A DNA stretch of 64,000 nt from Neorhizobium galegae. Lineage in GTDB: Bacteria > Pseudomonadota > Alphaproteobacteria > Rhizobiales > Rhizobiaceae. Of this stretch, positions 8,322 through 17,451 are shown piece by piece. Position 1 is the stretch's first letter. Every line of letters begins with the position of its first letter. The notes beneath the pieces were generated by a model. It saw only the letters and a program-made list of their open reading frames with translations. It was not told the origin of the DNA and ran no database searches. The position numbers were made by a program, and so were the translations under genes. The stretch lies in the NCBI RefSeq assembly GCF_017877055.1, contig NZ_JAGIPG010000001.1, positions 434,001-498,000 on the forward strand, read 5' to 3'.

Positions 8322-9100
8322 CCGCGCGCAGCCTCTTCATTCCGATCACGCTGCTGCTGGTGATCGCCTTCCTGATTGGTCCGTTCCTGATCATCGTCGC
8401 GGCCTCCTTCTCGGCCGGAGAGACGCTTGCCTTCCCGCCGCAGGGCTTTTCGCTGCGCTGGATCGCCAAGGTCTTCACGGTGGAAAGTTTCCGCGCCTCG
8501 TTCGGCATGTCGCTGTTCCTGGCGATCGGCGGCACGGCGGCGGCGCTTGTCCTCGGCATCCCGGCCTCCTACGCCCTGTCGCGCTACAAGCTGCCGGGGG
8601 CCGAGATCGTCCGTACCGTCGTCTCGGCGCCGATCATCGTGCCGGGCATCATCGTCGGCCTGGCGCTCTTGCGTTATATCGTCGTGCCCTTCCAGGTTGG
8701 TATCACCCTGGCGCTGTTCCTCGCCCATACGGCATTGGTCCTGCCCTACGCGGTACGCGTCGTCTCCGCCAGCCTCGACAATCTGCGCTCCGATATCGAG
8801 GAAGCTGCAGTGTTGCTTGGCTCGTCACGGCTCGGCGCCTTTTTCCGGGTGGTGATGCCGAATATCCGCGGCGGCATCATGTCGGCCTTCATTCTCGGCT
8901 TCGTCACCAGCTTCAACCAGGTGCCGGTGTCGCTCTTCCTCTCGGGACCGGGCGTGCGCACCCTGCCGGTCGACATGATCGCCTATATGGAAATCGTCTT
9001 CGATCCGTCCGTCGCAGCGCTCTCCTCGCTGCTCGCCTTCCTCTCCATCGGCATCGTTTTTATTGCCGAACGTTTCCTAGGGTTCTCCCGCTATGTCTGA
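8318..9100 (+). CDS. ABC importer permease (PotC-like)
   Basis: A 260-residue second permease of the same importer. It begins with a hydrophobic segment, IPITLLLVIAFLIGPFLIIV, and carries the EAA-type loop in EEAAVLLGSSRLGAFFRVVMP around residue 155. The ATG overlaps the previous stop (ATGA) and its own stop overlaps the ATPase gene by 8 bases. The tight coupling shows that both permeases and the ATPase are made together. Confidence 0.9.
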   Translation: MTARSLFIPITLLLVIAFLIGPFLIIVAASFSAGETLAFPPQGFSLRWIAKVFTVESFRASFGMSLFLAIGGTAAALVLGIPASYALSRYKLPGAEIVRTVVSAPIIVPGIIVGLALLRYIVVPFQVGITLALFLAHTALVLPYAVRVVSASLDNLRSDIEEAAVLLGSSRLGAFFRVVMPNIRGGIMSAFILGFVTSFNQVPVSLFLSGPGVRTLPVDMIAYMEIVFDPSVAALSSLLAFLSIGIVFIAERFLGFSRYV

Positions 9101-10130
9101 TGCGTCCTATCTCTCGCTTGAAAAGCTGACGCTCGCCTATGGCGATTCCGTCGCCGTGGCGAACCTCGATCTTAACATCCGCAAGGGCGAGCTGATCGCG
9201 CTGCTCGGCCCGTCGGGCTGCGGCAAGACGACGACGATGCGCGCCATTGCAGGCCTGCTGCCGGTCAAAAGCGGCCATGTCCGCCTCGACGGTGCCGACA
9301 TCACCCGCGTGCCGGCCAATAAACGCGCCGTCGGCCTGATGTTCCAGTCCTATGCGCTCTTCCCGCATCTCTCCGTCTACGAGAACGTCGGCTTCGGGCT
9401 GAAGCTCAAGGGCATGCGCGGCACCGAACTCGATACCAAGGTCAAGTCCGGCCTCAAGTCCGTCGGCCTTTCCGACTTCGCCAACCGCAAGCCGGCCGAG
9501 CTTTCCGGCGGCCAGCAGCAGCGCGTCGCGCTTGCCCGGTCGATGGTCATGGAACCGAAGGTGCTGCTGCTCGACGAGCCGCTCTCCAACCTCGATGCCC
9601 GGCTGCGTCTCGAAATGCGCACCGAACTGCAGCGCGTCCAGAAGGAGACCGGCGTGACGATGATCTTCGTTACCCACGACCAGGCCGAAGCTTTGGCGCT
9701 CGCCGACCGCATTGTGGTCATGAAGAGCGGTAAGATAGAGCAGATCGGTTCGCCGGAAGACATCTACAACCGCCCGACATCGTCCTTCGTCGCGGACTTC
9801 GTCGGGTTCGAGAACATTTTCCCGCTCGAAAACGGAAAGATGAAGACCAGCGCAGGTCTCATCGATCTCTCGGGCCATCTTTCCAGCGGGGCCCCTTCAG
9901 CGGCGGGTCTTGCCTGGCGGCCGCGTATGGTGACCCTGGGGACAGGTCCTTTCCAGGGCACCGTGCGCGGTACATCCTTTGCCGGCGATAGCCGAGAATA
10001 TCTGCTCGATAGCGCGTTTGGTCCGATCAAGGCCGAGGTGGAGGCGAGCCGACCGACGCATGCGCTGGGTGATGCCCTTGTCTTCGACCTGCCGGCCGAA
10101 AAGGCCGCGCCGCTCTCCCGATTCGTGTAG
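9093..10130 (+). CDS. ABC importer ATPase (PotA-like)
   Basis: A 345-residue ATP-binding subunit. Walker A is GPSGCGKTT (about residue 38), the Q-loop is MFQSYALFPHL, the signature is LSGGQQQR, Walker B is [14 protein letters not shown] and the H-loop is IFVTHDQAEAL. A C-terminal TOBE-type domain follows from about residue 240 and is typical of the polyamine/iron class. It energises the permeases at 7479-9100. The nucleoside hydrolase gene starts 11 bases after its stop. Confidence 0.93.
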   Translation: MSDASYLSLEKLTLAYGDSVAVANLDLNIRKGELIALLGPSGCGKTTTMRAIAGLLPVKSGHVRLDGADITRVPANKRAVGLMFQSYALFPHLSVYENVGFGLKLKGMRGTELDTKVKSGLKSVGLSDFANRKPAELSGGQQQRVALARSMVMEPKVLLLDEPLSNLDARLRLEMRTELQRVQKETGVTMIFVTHDQAEALALADRIVVMKSGKIEQIGSPEDIYNRPTSSFVADFVGFENIFPLENGKMKTSAGLIDLSGHLSSGAPSAAGLAWRPRMVTLGTGPFQGTVRGTSFAGDSREYLLDSAFGPIKAEVEASRPTHALGDALVFDLPAEKAAPLSRFV

Positions 10131-10141
10131 GATCAGCTGAC

Positions 10142-11065
10142 ATGGGTATCTGGATCGACACGGACATGGGTTTCGACGACATCGCCGCGATCATGGTCGC
10201 AGCGCATGCGGGGCTTGGCATCGACGGTGTTTCGCTGGTCTATGGAAATGCGCCTATCGAGCATGTCCGCCGAAATGCGGCCGGCGCAGCGTCGGCTTTC
10301 GTCTGGCCCTTTCCGATCCATGCGGGACGCGCCGCACCGGTGCTGGCCAAAATGGAAACCGCGACCGGCATTCTAGGCCAGACTGGCATCCCGACCGCGG
10401 GCCGGGCCTTGCCTGAAGCGCCGGATGCGTTTCATACCGATGCCTTCGAAGCGCTCTGTTCCTGGTTAGAAAAGGGCGAGGGTGAGCGCCGGATCATGGC
10501 GCTCGGGCCGCTCACCAATATCGCAGCCGTCGTGCTTGCCCGGCCGGATCTTGCGGCCAGGATCACCGATCTCACCTGGATGGGCGGCGGTGTCACCAAC
10601 GGCAACCACACGGCATCCGCCGAGTTCAACGCCTTTGCCGATCCGGAAGCGCTGGCGATCGCGCTTGCTCACAAGATCCCGTTCCGGATGGTCGATCTCG
10701 ATCTCTGTCGCAAGGTGCTCTGCGCGCCGGAAGATGTCGCGCCGATCCGGGCGGCGGGCGGGCGCAATGCTGAACTGGTCGCCGATCTTCTCGCCGGTTT
10801 CGTCGCCATCGCCACCAGCCGCGGTCGTCCGGCCATGGCGCTCTACGATGCGGTCGCAGCCGTCGCCTTCGTCTTTCCCGAACACGTGACCTGGCGCGAG
10901 GCGCGCCTCGACGTCGAGCTTTCCGGAACGCTGACGCGGGGCCGCACTGTCGTCGAGACGCGCACAGGCCGGGGCGAATTCAATGCGGCCTATGGCGTCG
11001 AGATCGACGTGGAGAAGGCGAGAGCCGTCATTCTTGAAACACTGCGGTCAGAGGCAAGCTGGTGA
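10142..11065 (+). CDS. nucleoside hydrolase (IunH-type)
   Basis: A 307-residue inosine-uridine-preferring nucleoside hydrolase, which splits ribonucleosides into base and ribose. The N-terminal calcium-binding signature is WIDTDMGFDDIAAI, followed by ALGPLTNIA, MGGGV and the NAFADPEA segment. Near the C-terminus the usual histidine-bearing HDP motif is replaced by ALYDAVA, so the leaving-group acid may differ from classical enzymes. An AGGA site precedes the ATG. Its stop overlaps the GTG of the adenine deaminase gene (GTGA at 11062-11065). Confidence 0.9.
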   Translation: MGIWIDTDMGFDDIAAIMVAAHAGLGIDGVSLVYGNAPIEHVRRNAAGAASAFVWPFPIHAGRAAPVLAKMETATGILGQTGIPTAGRALPEAPDAFHTDAFEALCSWLEKGEGERRIMALGPLTNIAAVVLARPDLAARITDLTWMGGGVTNGNHTASAEFNAFADPEALAIALAHKIPFRMVDLDLCRKVLCAPEDVAPIRAAGGRNAELVADLLAGFVAIATSRGRPAMALYDAVAAVAFVFPEHVTWREARLDVELSGTLTRGRTVVETRTGRGEFNAAYGVEIDVEKARAVILETLRSEASW

Positions 11066-12849
11066 AGAATATCATCTCGAGCGTACAGGAATTTACCGAG
11101 CCGGGTCTGCGTGACCGTGCCGTCACCGCGGCGCGCGGCGATGCGCCGTTCGACATCCTGATATCGGGCGGCACGCTGGTCGATATGGTGACGGGTGAGC
11201 TGCGCTTAGCCGATATCGGCCTCGTTGGGCCGGTAATCGCCAGCGTCCACGAGACCGGTTCCCGTTCGGATGCCGCCGACATCGTCGACGCGACGGGGGC
11301 GTTCATTTCGCCCGGCCTCATCGACACGCATATGCATATCGAAAGCTCGATGGTGACGCCTGCGACCTATGCCGGCGCCGTGTTGCCGCGCGGGGTGACG
11401 ACCATCGTCTGGGACCCGCACGAGTTCGGCAATGTGCACGGAACCGAAGGCGTCGCCTGGGCGCTGGAGGCGGTAAAGCCGCTGCCGTTGCGCGCCGTGG
11501 TTCTGGCGCCATCCTGCGTGCCGTCCGCACCGGGTCTCGAAATGGCCGGGGCCGATTTCGACGCGGCGACGATCGAAGAAATGCTGTTCTGGCCGAAGAT
11601 CGGCGGGCTTGCGGAAGTGATGAACATGCGCGGCGTCATCGACCGCGATCCGCGCATGAGCGGCATCGTGCAGGCGGCGCTGGTATCGGAAAAGCTGGTC
11701 TGCGGCCACGCCCGCAGTCTCGTCGGGCCGGATCTTGCCGCCTTCATGGCGTCGGGCATTACCTCCGACCACGAACTCGTCTCCGCCGCCGATCTGATGG
11801 CCAAGCTGCGGGCGGGGCTGACCATCGAGATGCGCGGATCCCACGATCATCTGCTGCCGGAATTCGTCGAGGCGCTCAACGCGCTCGGCCGTCTGCCGCA
11901 GACGGTGACGCTCTGCACCGACGACGTCTTTCCGGATGATCTCGTAGAGGGCGGTGGCCTCGACGACGTGGTGCGCCGGCTGGTGCGCTACGGCATGAAA
12001 CCGGAATGGGCGCTGCAGGCGGCGACGCTGAACGCGTCGGTCCGCATCGGCCGGCCCGACCTCGGACTGATCGCCGCCGGTCGCCGGGCCGATATCGTGC
12101 TTTTCGAGGACCTCACGGATTTTCGCGCCCGCCATGTGTTCGCCAGCGGCACGCTGATTGCGCGTGACGGCGTCATGACGGTCGAACTTCATACGACCGA
12201 TCCTTGCGTCTTGCAGGATTCGGTCAAGCTCAAGCCGCTTCAGGCAGAAGATTTCATGCTGCCTGCCGGGGGCAGCAAAGTCAGGCTCGCGACGATCGAT
12301 CGTCCGCGTTTCACGAACTGGGGGCAGACGGATGCGGATGTCGTCGATGGTTACGTGGTACCCCCGGAGGGCGCGACGTTGATCGCCGTAACCCACCGCC
12401 ACGGCCGTGCCGACAGCCGCACCCGTCTTGGGTTCTTGACCGGCTGGGGCACGTGGAAGGGCGCATTCGCCACCACGCTCGCCCATGACAGCCATAACCT
12501 CACCGTCTTCGGGTCCGACCCGGCCGACATGGCCGCCGCCGCCAATGCGGTGATCGAAGCCGGCGGCGGCATGGCGGTTGCGACCGGCGGCAAGATCGAC
12601 GTGCTGTTGCCGCTGCCGCTTTCCGGCCTTGTCTCCGAAGCGCCGATGGCAGAGGTTGCTGAGGGCTTCCGAGACATCCGCGCCGTCATGGACCGTATTG
12701 TCGACTGGCAGCCGCCCTATCTCGTGTTCAAGGCCTGTTTCGGCGCGACGCTTGCCTGCAATCCCGGGCCTCACCAGACCGATCGCGGCATTGCCGACGT
12801 AGGCAAAGGCACGGTATTGGAATCGCCGATCCTCGAAGTGCTCGAATAG
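11062..12849 (+). CDS. ade: adenine deaminase
   Basis: A 595-residue metal-dependent amidohydrolase of the adenine deaminase family (adenine to hypoxanthine plus ammonia). Metal ligands are visible in DTHMHIESSM (about residue 93), WDPHEFGNVHG, CGHARSL and SDHELVSAAD, with the TDDVFPDDL segment near residue 290. The C-terminal domain ends with CNPGPHQTDRGIAD. The start is a GTG overlapping the nucleoside hydrolase stop. In the operon it would convert adenine freed by the hydrolase to hypoxanthine for salvage. Confidence 0.93.
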   Translation: MKNIISSVQEFTEPGLRDRAVTAARGDAPFDILISGGTLVDMVTGELRLADIGLVGPVIASVHETGSRSDAADIVDATGAFISPGLIDTHMHIESSMVTPATYAGAVLPRGVTTIVWDPHEFGNVHGTEGVAWALEAVKPLPLRAVVLAPSCVPSAPGLEMAGADFDAATIEEMLFWPKIGGLAEVMNMRGVIDRDPRMSGIVQAALVSEKLVCGHARSLVGPDLAAFMASGITSDHELVSAADLMAKLRAGLTIEMRGSHDHLLPEFVEALNALGRLPQTVTLCTDDVFPDDLVEGGGLDDVVRRLVRYGMKPEWALQAATLNASVRIGRPDLGLIAAGRRADIVLFEDLTDFRARHVFASGTLIARDGVMTVELHTTDPCVLQDSVKLKPLQAEDFMLPAGGSKVRLATIDRPRFTNWGQTDADVVDGYVVPPEGATLIAVTHRHGRADSRTRLGFLTGWGTWKGAFATTLAHDSHNLTVFGSDPADMAAAANAVIEAGGGMAVATGGKIDVLLPLPLSGLVSEAPMAEVAEGFRDIRAVMDRIVDWQPPYLVFKACFGATLACNPGPHQTDRGIADVGKGTVLESPILEVLE

Positions 12850-12858
12850 GAAAAGCGC

Positions 12859-13536
12859 ATGCAGCCGCATGATTTCTGGCAGGATGTTCATCCGGCGGGT
12901 TCGTTCGAGCGGGCGGGGCCGTTTTCCGGCTTCTTTCCCGCTACGCTCGATGACGGCAGCCAGATCAGGCTGCCGATCCGGCCGCTGGCCGACGGCGAAC
13001 ATGCGCTGGCGTCGCTGATCATCAACCAGGCGAGTTTCGACGTTCAGGACGCGCTTGCCGCCGATCTGGCGCCGAAGATCGCCGCCTTTCGCCCGGAAGT
13101 GATCATCGGCCTGCCGACGCTCGGCCTGACGCTCGCCGCTGCCGTTGCCCGGTCGCTCGGCTACGCCCGTTACGTCCCGCTCGGGACCTCGCGAAAATTC
13201 TGGTACGACGAGAGCCTCTCGGTGCCACTTTCTTCGATCACCACGCCGGAGCAGCAGAAGCGGCTTTATGTCGATCCGCGCATGCTGCCTCTCATCCAGG
13301 GCAAGCGCGTCGCGCTGGTCGACGACGTGATCTCCAGCGGCACCTCGATCGTCTCCGGGCTTACGCTGATGGCCTCGCTCGGCATCGAGCCGGTCGTGAT
13401 CGGCGCCGCCATGCTGCAATCGGAGCGCTGGCACGACAAGCTCGATGCGTTCGGCCCGCAATGGCGTCCACGAGTCGCGGGCGTTTTCCGGACGCCGATG
13501 CTGAAGAAGGCGGGCGAGGGGAACTGGACGGCCTGA
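12859..13536 (+). CDS. phosphoribosyltransferase, probably purine salvage
   Basis: A 225-residue type I phosphoribosyltransferase. The PRPP-binding loop is VALVDDVISSGTS (about residue 153), preceded by a hydrophobic strand and a flexible hood region near residue 110. It should attach a base, presumably hypoxanthine or another purine, to PRPP. It follows adenine deaminase by 9 bases with an AGGAAAA site and is probably the last gene of the nucleoside operon. The N-terminal 60 residues do not resemble standard hypoxanthine or adenine phosphoribosyltransferases, so base specificity is open. Confidence 0.85.
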   Translation: MQPHDFWQDVHPAGSFERAGPFSGFFPATLDDGSQIRLPIRPLADGEHALASLIINQASFDVQDALAADLAPKIAAFRPEVIIGLPTLGLTLAAAVARSLGYARYVPLGTSRKFWYDESLSVPLSSITTPEQQKRLYVDPRMLPLIQGKRVALVDDVISSGTSIVSGLTLMASLGIEPVVIGAAMLQSERWHDKLDAFGPQWRPRVAGVFRTPMLKKAGEGNWTA

Positions 13537-13627
13537 TGCTTTTCCAGCTTGCGAAAGAGGAGGGGCTGGCTAGGATCGGCGCATTGCTCACCTTGGAACT
13601 TTCACAAGACAATCGGGAATAGACTTC

Positions 13628-14677
13628 ATGGAACTGGTGTTCGACGGCCATAACGACGTGCTCCTGCGGCTCTGGCGGAACATGAAGGCTGGCGGCGATC
13701 CGATCGCGGAATTTGTAAACGGCACGCCGAACGGCCATATCGACGGGCCGCGTGCCAAGGCCGGCGGGCTCGCCGGTGGCCTCTGCGCCATCTATATCCC
13801 GTCGGGCGAACTGGTTCTGAAAGAGCCCGATCAGAACGGCCATTACGTCACGCCGCTGTCCGTCCCGCTCGATCATCTTCCGTCGCTGACGACCGCGCTC
13901 GAAATGGCATCGATCGCGCTGCGACTCGACCGCGCCGGCGCCTGGCGGCTCTGCCGTTCGACCGCCGACATCCGCAGGGCGATGGACGACGGTATCTTCG
14001 CCGCCGTCATGCACATGGAAGGCTGCGAGGCGATCGATCCCGATCTCGACAATCTCGAAGTCTTCCATGCTGCCGGCTTGCGCTCCCTTGGGCCCGTCTG
14101 GAGCCGCCACAACATCTTTGGCCACGGCGTGCCCTTCGCCTATCCGATGTCGCCCGACACCGGCCCCGGCCTGACCGGCCATGGTTTCGAGCTGGTCAAG
14201 GCCTGCAACACGCTCGGCATCCTGATCGATCTCGCCCACATTACGGAAAAGGGTTTCTGGGATGTGGCGAAGACCTCCGACCAGCCGCTGATCGCCAGCC
14301 ATTCGAATGCGCATGCGTTGACGCCGGTCGCCCGCAACCTCACCGACCGCCAGCTTGACGCTGTCAAGGAGAGCGACGGCCTCGTCGGTCTCAACTATGC
14401 CGTGACCATGCTGCGCCCCGACGGCCGCGACAATGTCGCCACGCCGCTTTCGGACATGGTGCGCCATATCGACCACATGGTGCAACGCATGGGCATCGAT
14501 CACGTAGCGCTCGGATCGGACTTCGACGGCGCCTCGATTCCTGAAGAAATACATGATGCTGCGGGCAATCAAAATCTGGTTGCGGTGCTCAAGCGAGCGG
14601 GCTACGCTGACGCAGAGCTAAAAAAGCTATGCCGGGAAAACTGGCTCAGAGTTTTGGGGAAGGCCTGGCACGAATAG
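13628..14677 (+). CDS. membrane-dipeptidase-type metallopeptidase (M19)
   Basis: A 349-residue zinc dipeptidase of family M19 (renal dipeptidase family), which cleaves dipeptides including some with D-residues. Metal ligands appear in DGHND at the N-terminus, MHMEGCEAI (bridging glutamate, about residue 127), DLAHITEKGFWDV and ASHSNAHAL, plus GSDFDG near residue 298. There is no signal peptide, so it is cytoplasmic. A peptide-type ABC importer starts 45 bases downstream, which suggests it hydrolyses the imported peptide. Confidence 0.9.
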   Translation: MELVFDGHNDVLLRLWRNMKAGGDPIAEFVNGTPNGHIDGPRAKAGGLAGGLCAIYIPSGELVLKEPDQNGHYVTPLSVPLDHLPSLTTALEMASIALRLDRAGAWRLCRSTADIRRAMDDGIFAAVMHMEGCEAIDPDLDNLEVFHAAGLRSLGPVWSRHNIFGHGVPFAYPMSPDTGPGLTGHGFELVKACNTLGILIDLAHITEKGFWDVAKTSDQPLIASHSNAHALTPVARNLTDRQLDAVKESDGLVGLNYAVTMLRPDGRDNVATPLSDMVRHIDHMVQRMGIDHVALGSDFDGASIPEEIHDAAGNQNLVAVLKRAGYADAELKKLCRENWLRVLGKAWHE

Positions 14678-14722
14678 GCTTCTTTTCCAAAGGTCGAACG
14701 AACAAAAAACAGGGGAACTTAC

Positions 14723-16366
14723 ATGATCCATTCGCTCAACAAGAGCCTTCGAGTGCTATCCACCAGCGCGGCACTTGGGCTGTTGCTGTCGGCAGCACCG
14801 CAGGCCTTTGCCGCGACGCCGGCCGATACGCTCGTCGAAGGCTTTGCGATCGACGACATCATCACGATTGATCCGGGCGAAGCGTTCGAATTGTCGACCG
14901 CCGAAATCACGGCCAATTGCTACAGCAAGCTCGTCATGCTGGACCCTGCCGATACATCCAAGGTGATCGGCGACCTGGCCGACAGCTGGACCACATCCGG
15001 CGATGGCCTCACCTACACGTTCAAGCTGAAATTCGGCCTGAAATTCGCGTCCGGCAACCCGATCACCGCCGCCGACGTTGCCTATTCCTTCGAGCGCGCG
15101 GTCAAGCTCGACAAGTCGCCGGCCTTCCTGCTCACCCAGTTCGGCCTGACGGGCGACAATGTCGCAGACAAGGCCAAGGCCACCGACGACACGACCTTCG
15201 TATTCACCGTGGACAAGCCCTATGCACCGAGCTTCGTGCTGAACGTGCTGACCGCCACGGTCGCTTCCGTCGTCGACAAGAAGGTCGTGACGGAACATGC
15301 CAAGAAGGTAACGCCGACTGCCGACTATAAATACGACACAGATTTCGGCAATGAATGGATGAAGACCGGCTATGCCGGCTCTGGCCCGTACAAGACGATG
15401 GCCTGGCGCGCAAACGAAGCCGTCATCATGGAGGTCAACCCCAACTACTACGGCGAAAAGCCGAAGCTGAAGCGGGTTATCTACCGTCACATGAAGGAAA
15501 GCTCGGGCCAGCGGCTGGCGCTTGAAAACGGCGATATCGACGTTGCCCGCAACCTGGAGCCGGGCGATCTCGATGCGGTTCAGAAGAAGAACGGCATCCG
15601 GCTCACGTCGGCACCCAAGGGCACGGTCTATTATTTCAGCCTCAACCAGAAGAACAAGAACCTGGCCAAGCCGGAAGTGATTGAAGCCTTCAAGTATCTT
15701 GTCGACTACGAGGCGATCGGTGCGACGCTGATCAAGGGCATCGGCGAGATCCACCAGACTTTCCTTCCCAAGGGCCAGCTCGGCGCGCTCAACGAAAATC
15801 CCTACAAGCTGGACGTGGCCAAGGCCAAGGAGTTGCTGGCAAAGGCAGGTTTCAAGGACGGCTTTACCGTGAGCATGGATGTGCGCAACAATCAGCCGGT
15901 GACCGGCATCGCCGAAAGCGTGCAGCAGACGCTGGCGCAAGCCGGCATCAAGCTCGAGATCATCCCCGGCGACGGCAAGCAGACGCTGACCAAATTCCGC
16001 GCCCGTACGCATGACATCTATATCGGCCAGTGGGGCTCGGATTATTTCGACCCGAACTCGAACGCCGAGACCTTCACGATCAACCCCGACAATTCGGACG
16101 GGGGCAAGACCAAGACGCTTGCCTGGCGCAATGCCTGGGAAGTTCCGAAGGATCTCTCGGACGCCGCCAAGGGCGCGCTGGTCGAAAAGGATGCCGGAAA
16201 GCGCGCCGCCATCTATGAAGACCTGCAGCGGAAGGTTCTGGCGCAGAGCCCGTTCGTCCTCATCTTTCAGCAGACGGAAGTGGCCGGCTATTCGCCCAAG
16301 CTCAAGAACTTCAAGCTTGGCCCGAGCTTCGATACGAACTTCGTCTATACGGTGTCGAAGGAATAG
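14723..16366 (+). CDS. peptide-type ABC importer binding protein (DppA/OppA family)
   Basis: A 547-residue periplasmic binding protein of the SBP_bac_5 family. A Sec signal peptide ends near APQAFAATP (about residue 32). The family landmarks GDLADSWTTSGDGLTYTFKLK, YRHMKESSGQRLALENGDID and the C-terminal QTEVAGYSPKLKNFKL are present. The start has an AGGGGAA site. It is the first gene of a complete importer (two permeases, two ATPases) and follows an M19 dipeptidase, so di- or oligopeptides are the likely cargo. Confidence 0.92.
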   Translation: MIHSLNKSLRVLSTSAALGLLLSAAPQAFAATPADTLVEGFAIDDIITIDPGEAFELSTAEITANCYSKLVMLDPADTSKVIGDLADSWTTSGDGLTYTFKLKFGLKFASGNPITAADVAYSFERAVKLDKSPAFLLTQFGLTGDNVADKAKATDDTTFVFTVDKPYAPSFVLNVLTATVASVVDKKVVTEHAKKVTPTADYKYDTDFGNEWMKTGYAGSGPYKTMAWRANEAVIMEVNPNYYGEKPKLKRVIYRHMKESSGQRLALENGDIDVARNLEPGDLDAVQKKNGIRLTSAPKGTVYYFSLNQKNKNLAKPEVIEAFKYLVDYEAIGATLIKGIGEIHQTFLPKGQLGALNENPYKLDVAKAKELLAKAGFKDGFTVSMDVRNNQPVTGIAESVQQTLAQAGIKLEIIPGDGKQTLTKFRARTHDIYIGQWGSDYFDPNSNAETFTINPDNSDGGKTKTLAWRNAWEVPKDLSDAAKGALVEKDAGKRAAIYEDLQRKVLAQSPFVLIFQQTEVAGYSPKLKNFKLGPSFDTNFVYTVSKE

Positions 16367-16383
16367 CCTGAAAGGCCGCTTCC

Positions 16384-17451
16384 TTGACCTTGATCGATAC
16401 GACAGCGGCGACACGGCGCAGACGGCGCCGTGCATCGTCTTCCACAATGGCAGCGCTGCGGTTCATCGTGACCGCGGCCACCACATTCCTCGGCCTGCTT
16501 GCCGTCACCTTCTTTATCGGCCGCGTCGTGCCGATCGATCCGGCGCTCGCTATCGTGGGCGACCGGGCGCCGGCGCATGTCGTAGAGAGGGTGCGCGAAG
16601 AGCTGGGCCTCAACCTGCCGCTCTACCAGCAGTTCTGGATCTATCTCAAGCAGGCCGTGACGGGTGATTTCGGTACGTCCGTGCTGACGACCAATCCTGT
16701 CATGGCCGATATAGCCCGGGTGTTCCCGGCGACGATCGAGCTTGCCACGATTGGCACGATCATCGGGGCGCTCATCGGCGTGCCGCTCGGGGTGCTGGCG
16801 GCGGTCAAGCGGGGAAGCATCGCCGACCAGATCGTTCGCGTGATCGGCCTGATCGGTTATTCCGTGCCGATCTTCTGGCTGGGCCTTCTGTCACTGGTGC
16901 TCTTTTATGCGCGCCTCAACTGGGTTGCCTATCCGGGCCGCATCGACATCGTCTACGAATACACGTTCACGCCGAATACCGGCTTCTACCTTCTGGATGC
17001 CATCTGGCAGGGGCAATGGGACGTGGCCTGGGACTTGTTCCGTCACATCATCCTGCCAGGATCGCTGCTCGGTTATTTCTCGCTTGCCTATATCAGCCGC
17101 ATGACACGCTCCTTCATGCTGAACGAACTGGCGCAGGAATATGTGGTAGCGGGGCGGGCCAAAGGCCTGTCGGAGACGCGGATCATCTGGTTCCACGCAT
17201 TGCGCAATGCGGCAGTGCCGCTGGTGACGGTCATCGCACTGTCCTATGCGGGTCTGCTCGAGGGGTCGGTGCTGACGGAAACCATCTTCTCCTGGCCAGG
17301 GCTCGGCCTCTACATCACCAACTCGCTGCAGAATGCCGACATGAACGCCGTGCTCGGCGGCACGATCGCCATTGGCGTCGTTTTCGTCAGCATCAATCTC
17401 TTCTCCGATCTTCTATATCGGACGCTTGATCCCAGGACACGAAACCGATGA
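16384..17451 (+). CDS. peptide-type ABC importer permease (DppB-like)
   Basis: A 355-residue permease with a TTG start preceded by GAAAGG at 16370-16375; an internal ATG at 16447 is an alternative. The family features are the N-terminal LRFIVTAATTFLGLLAVTFFIGRVVPIDPALAIVGD-type segment (first helix plus the extracytoplasmic loop) and the coupling loop EYVVAGRAKGLSETRIIWFHALRNA around residue 255. Its stop overlaps the next permease by 4 bases. Confidence 0.9.
   Translation: MTLIDTTAATRRRRRRASSSTMAALRFIVTAATTFLGLLAVTFFIGRVVPIDPALAIVGDRAPAHVVERVREELGLNLPLYQQFWIYLKQAVTGDFGTSVLTTNPVMADIARVFPATIELATIGTIIGALIGVPLGVLAAVKRGSIADQIVRVIGLIGYSVPIFWLGLLSLVLFYARLNWVAYPGRIDIVYEYTFTPNTGFYLLDAIWQGQWDVAWDLFRHIILPGSLLGYFSLAYISRMTRSFMLNELAQEYVVAGRAKGLSETRIIWFHALRNAAVPLVTVIALSYAGLLEGSVLTETIFSWPGLGLYITNSLQNADMNAVLGGTIAIGVVFVSINLFSDLLYRTLDPRTRNR

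Noticed and set aside
11206..13461. A 751-codon open frame on the minus strand
   Set aside because: It lies opposite adenine deaminase and the phosphoribosyltransferase, which have clear motifs. Its composition (Arg, His, Gly-rich) is that of a shadow frame.
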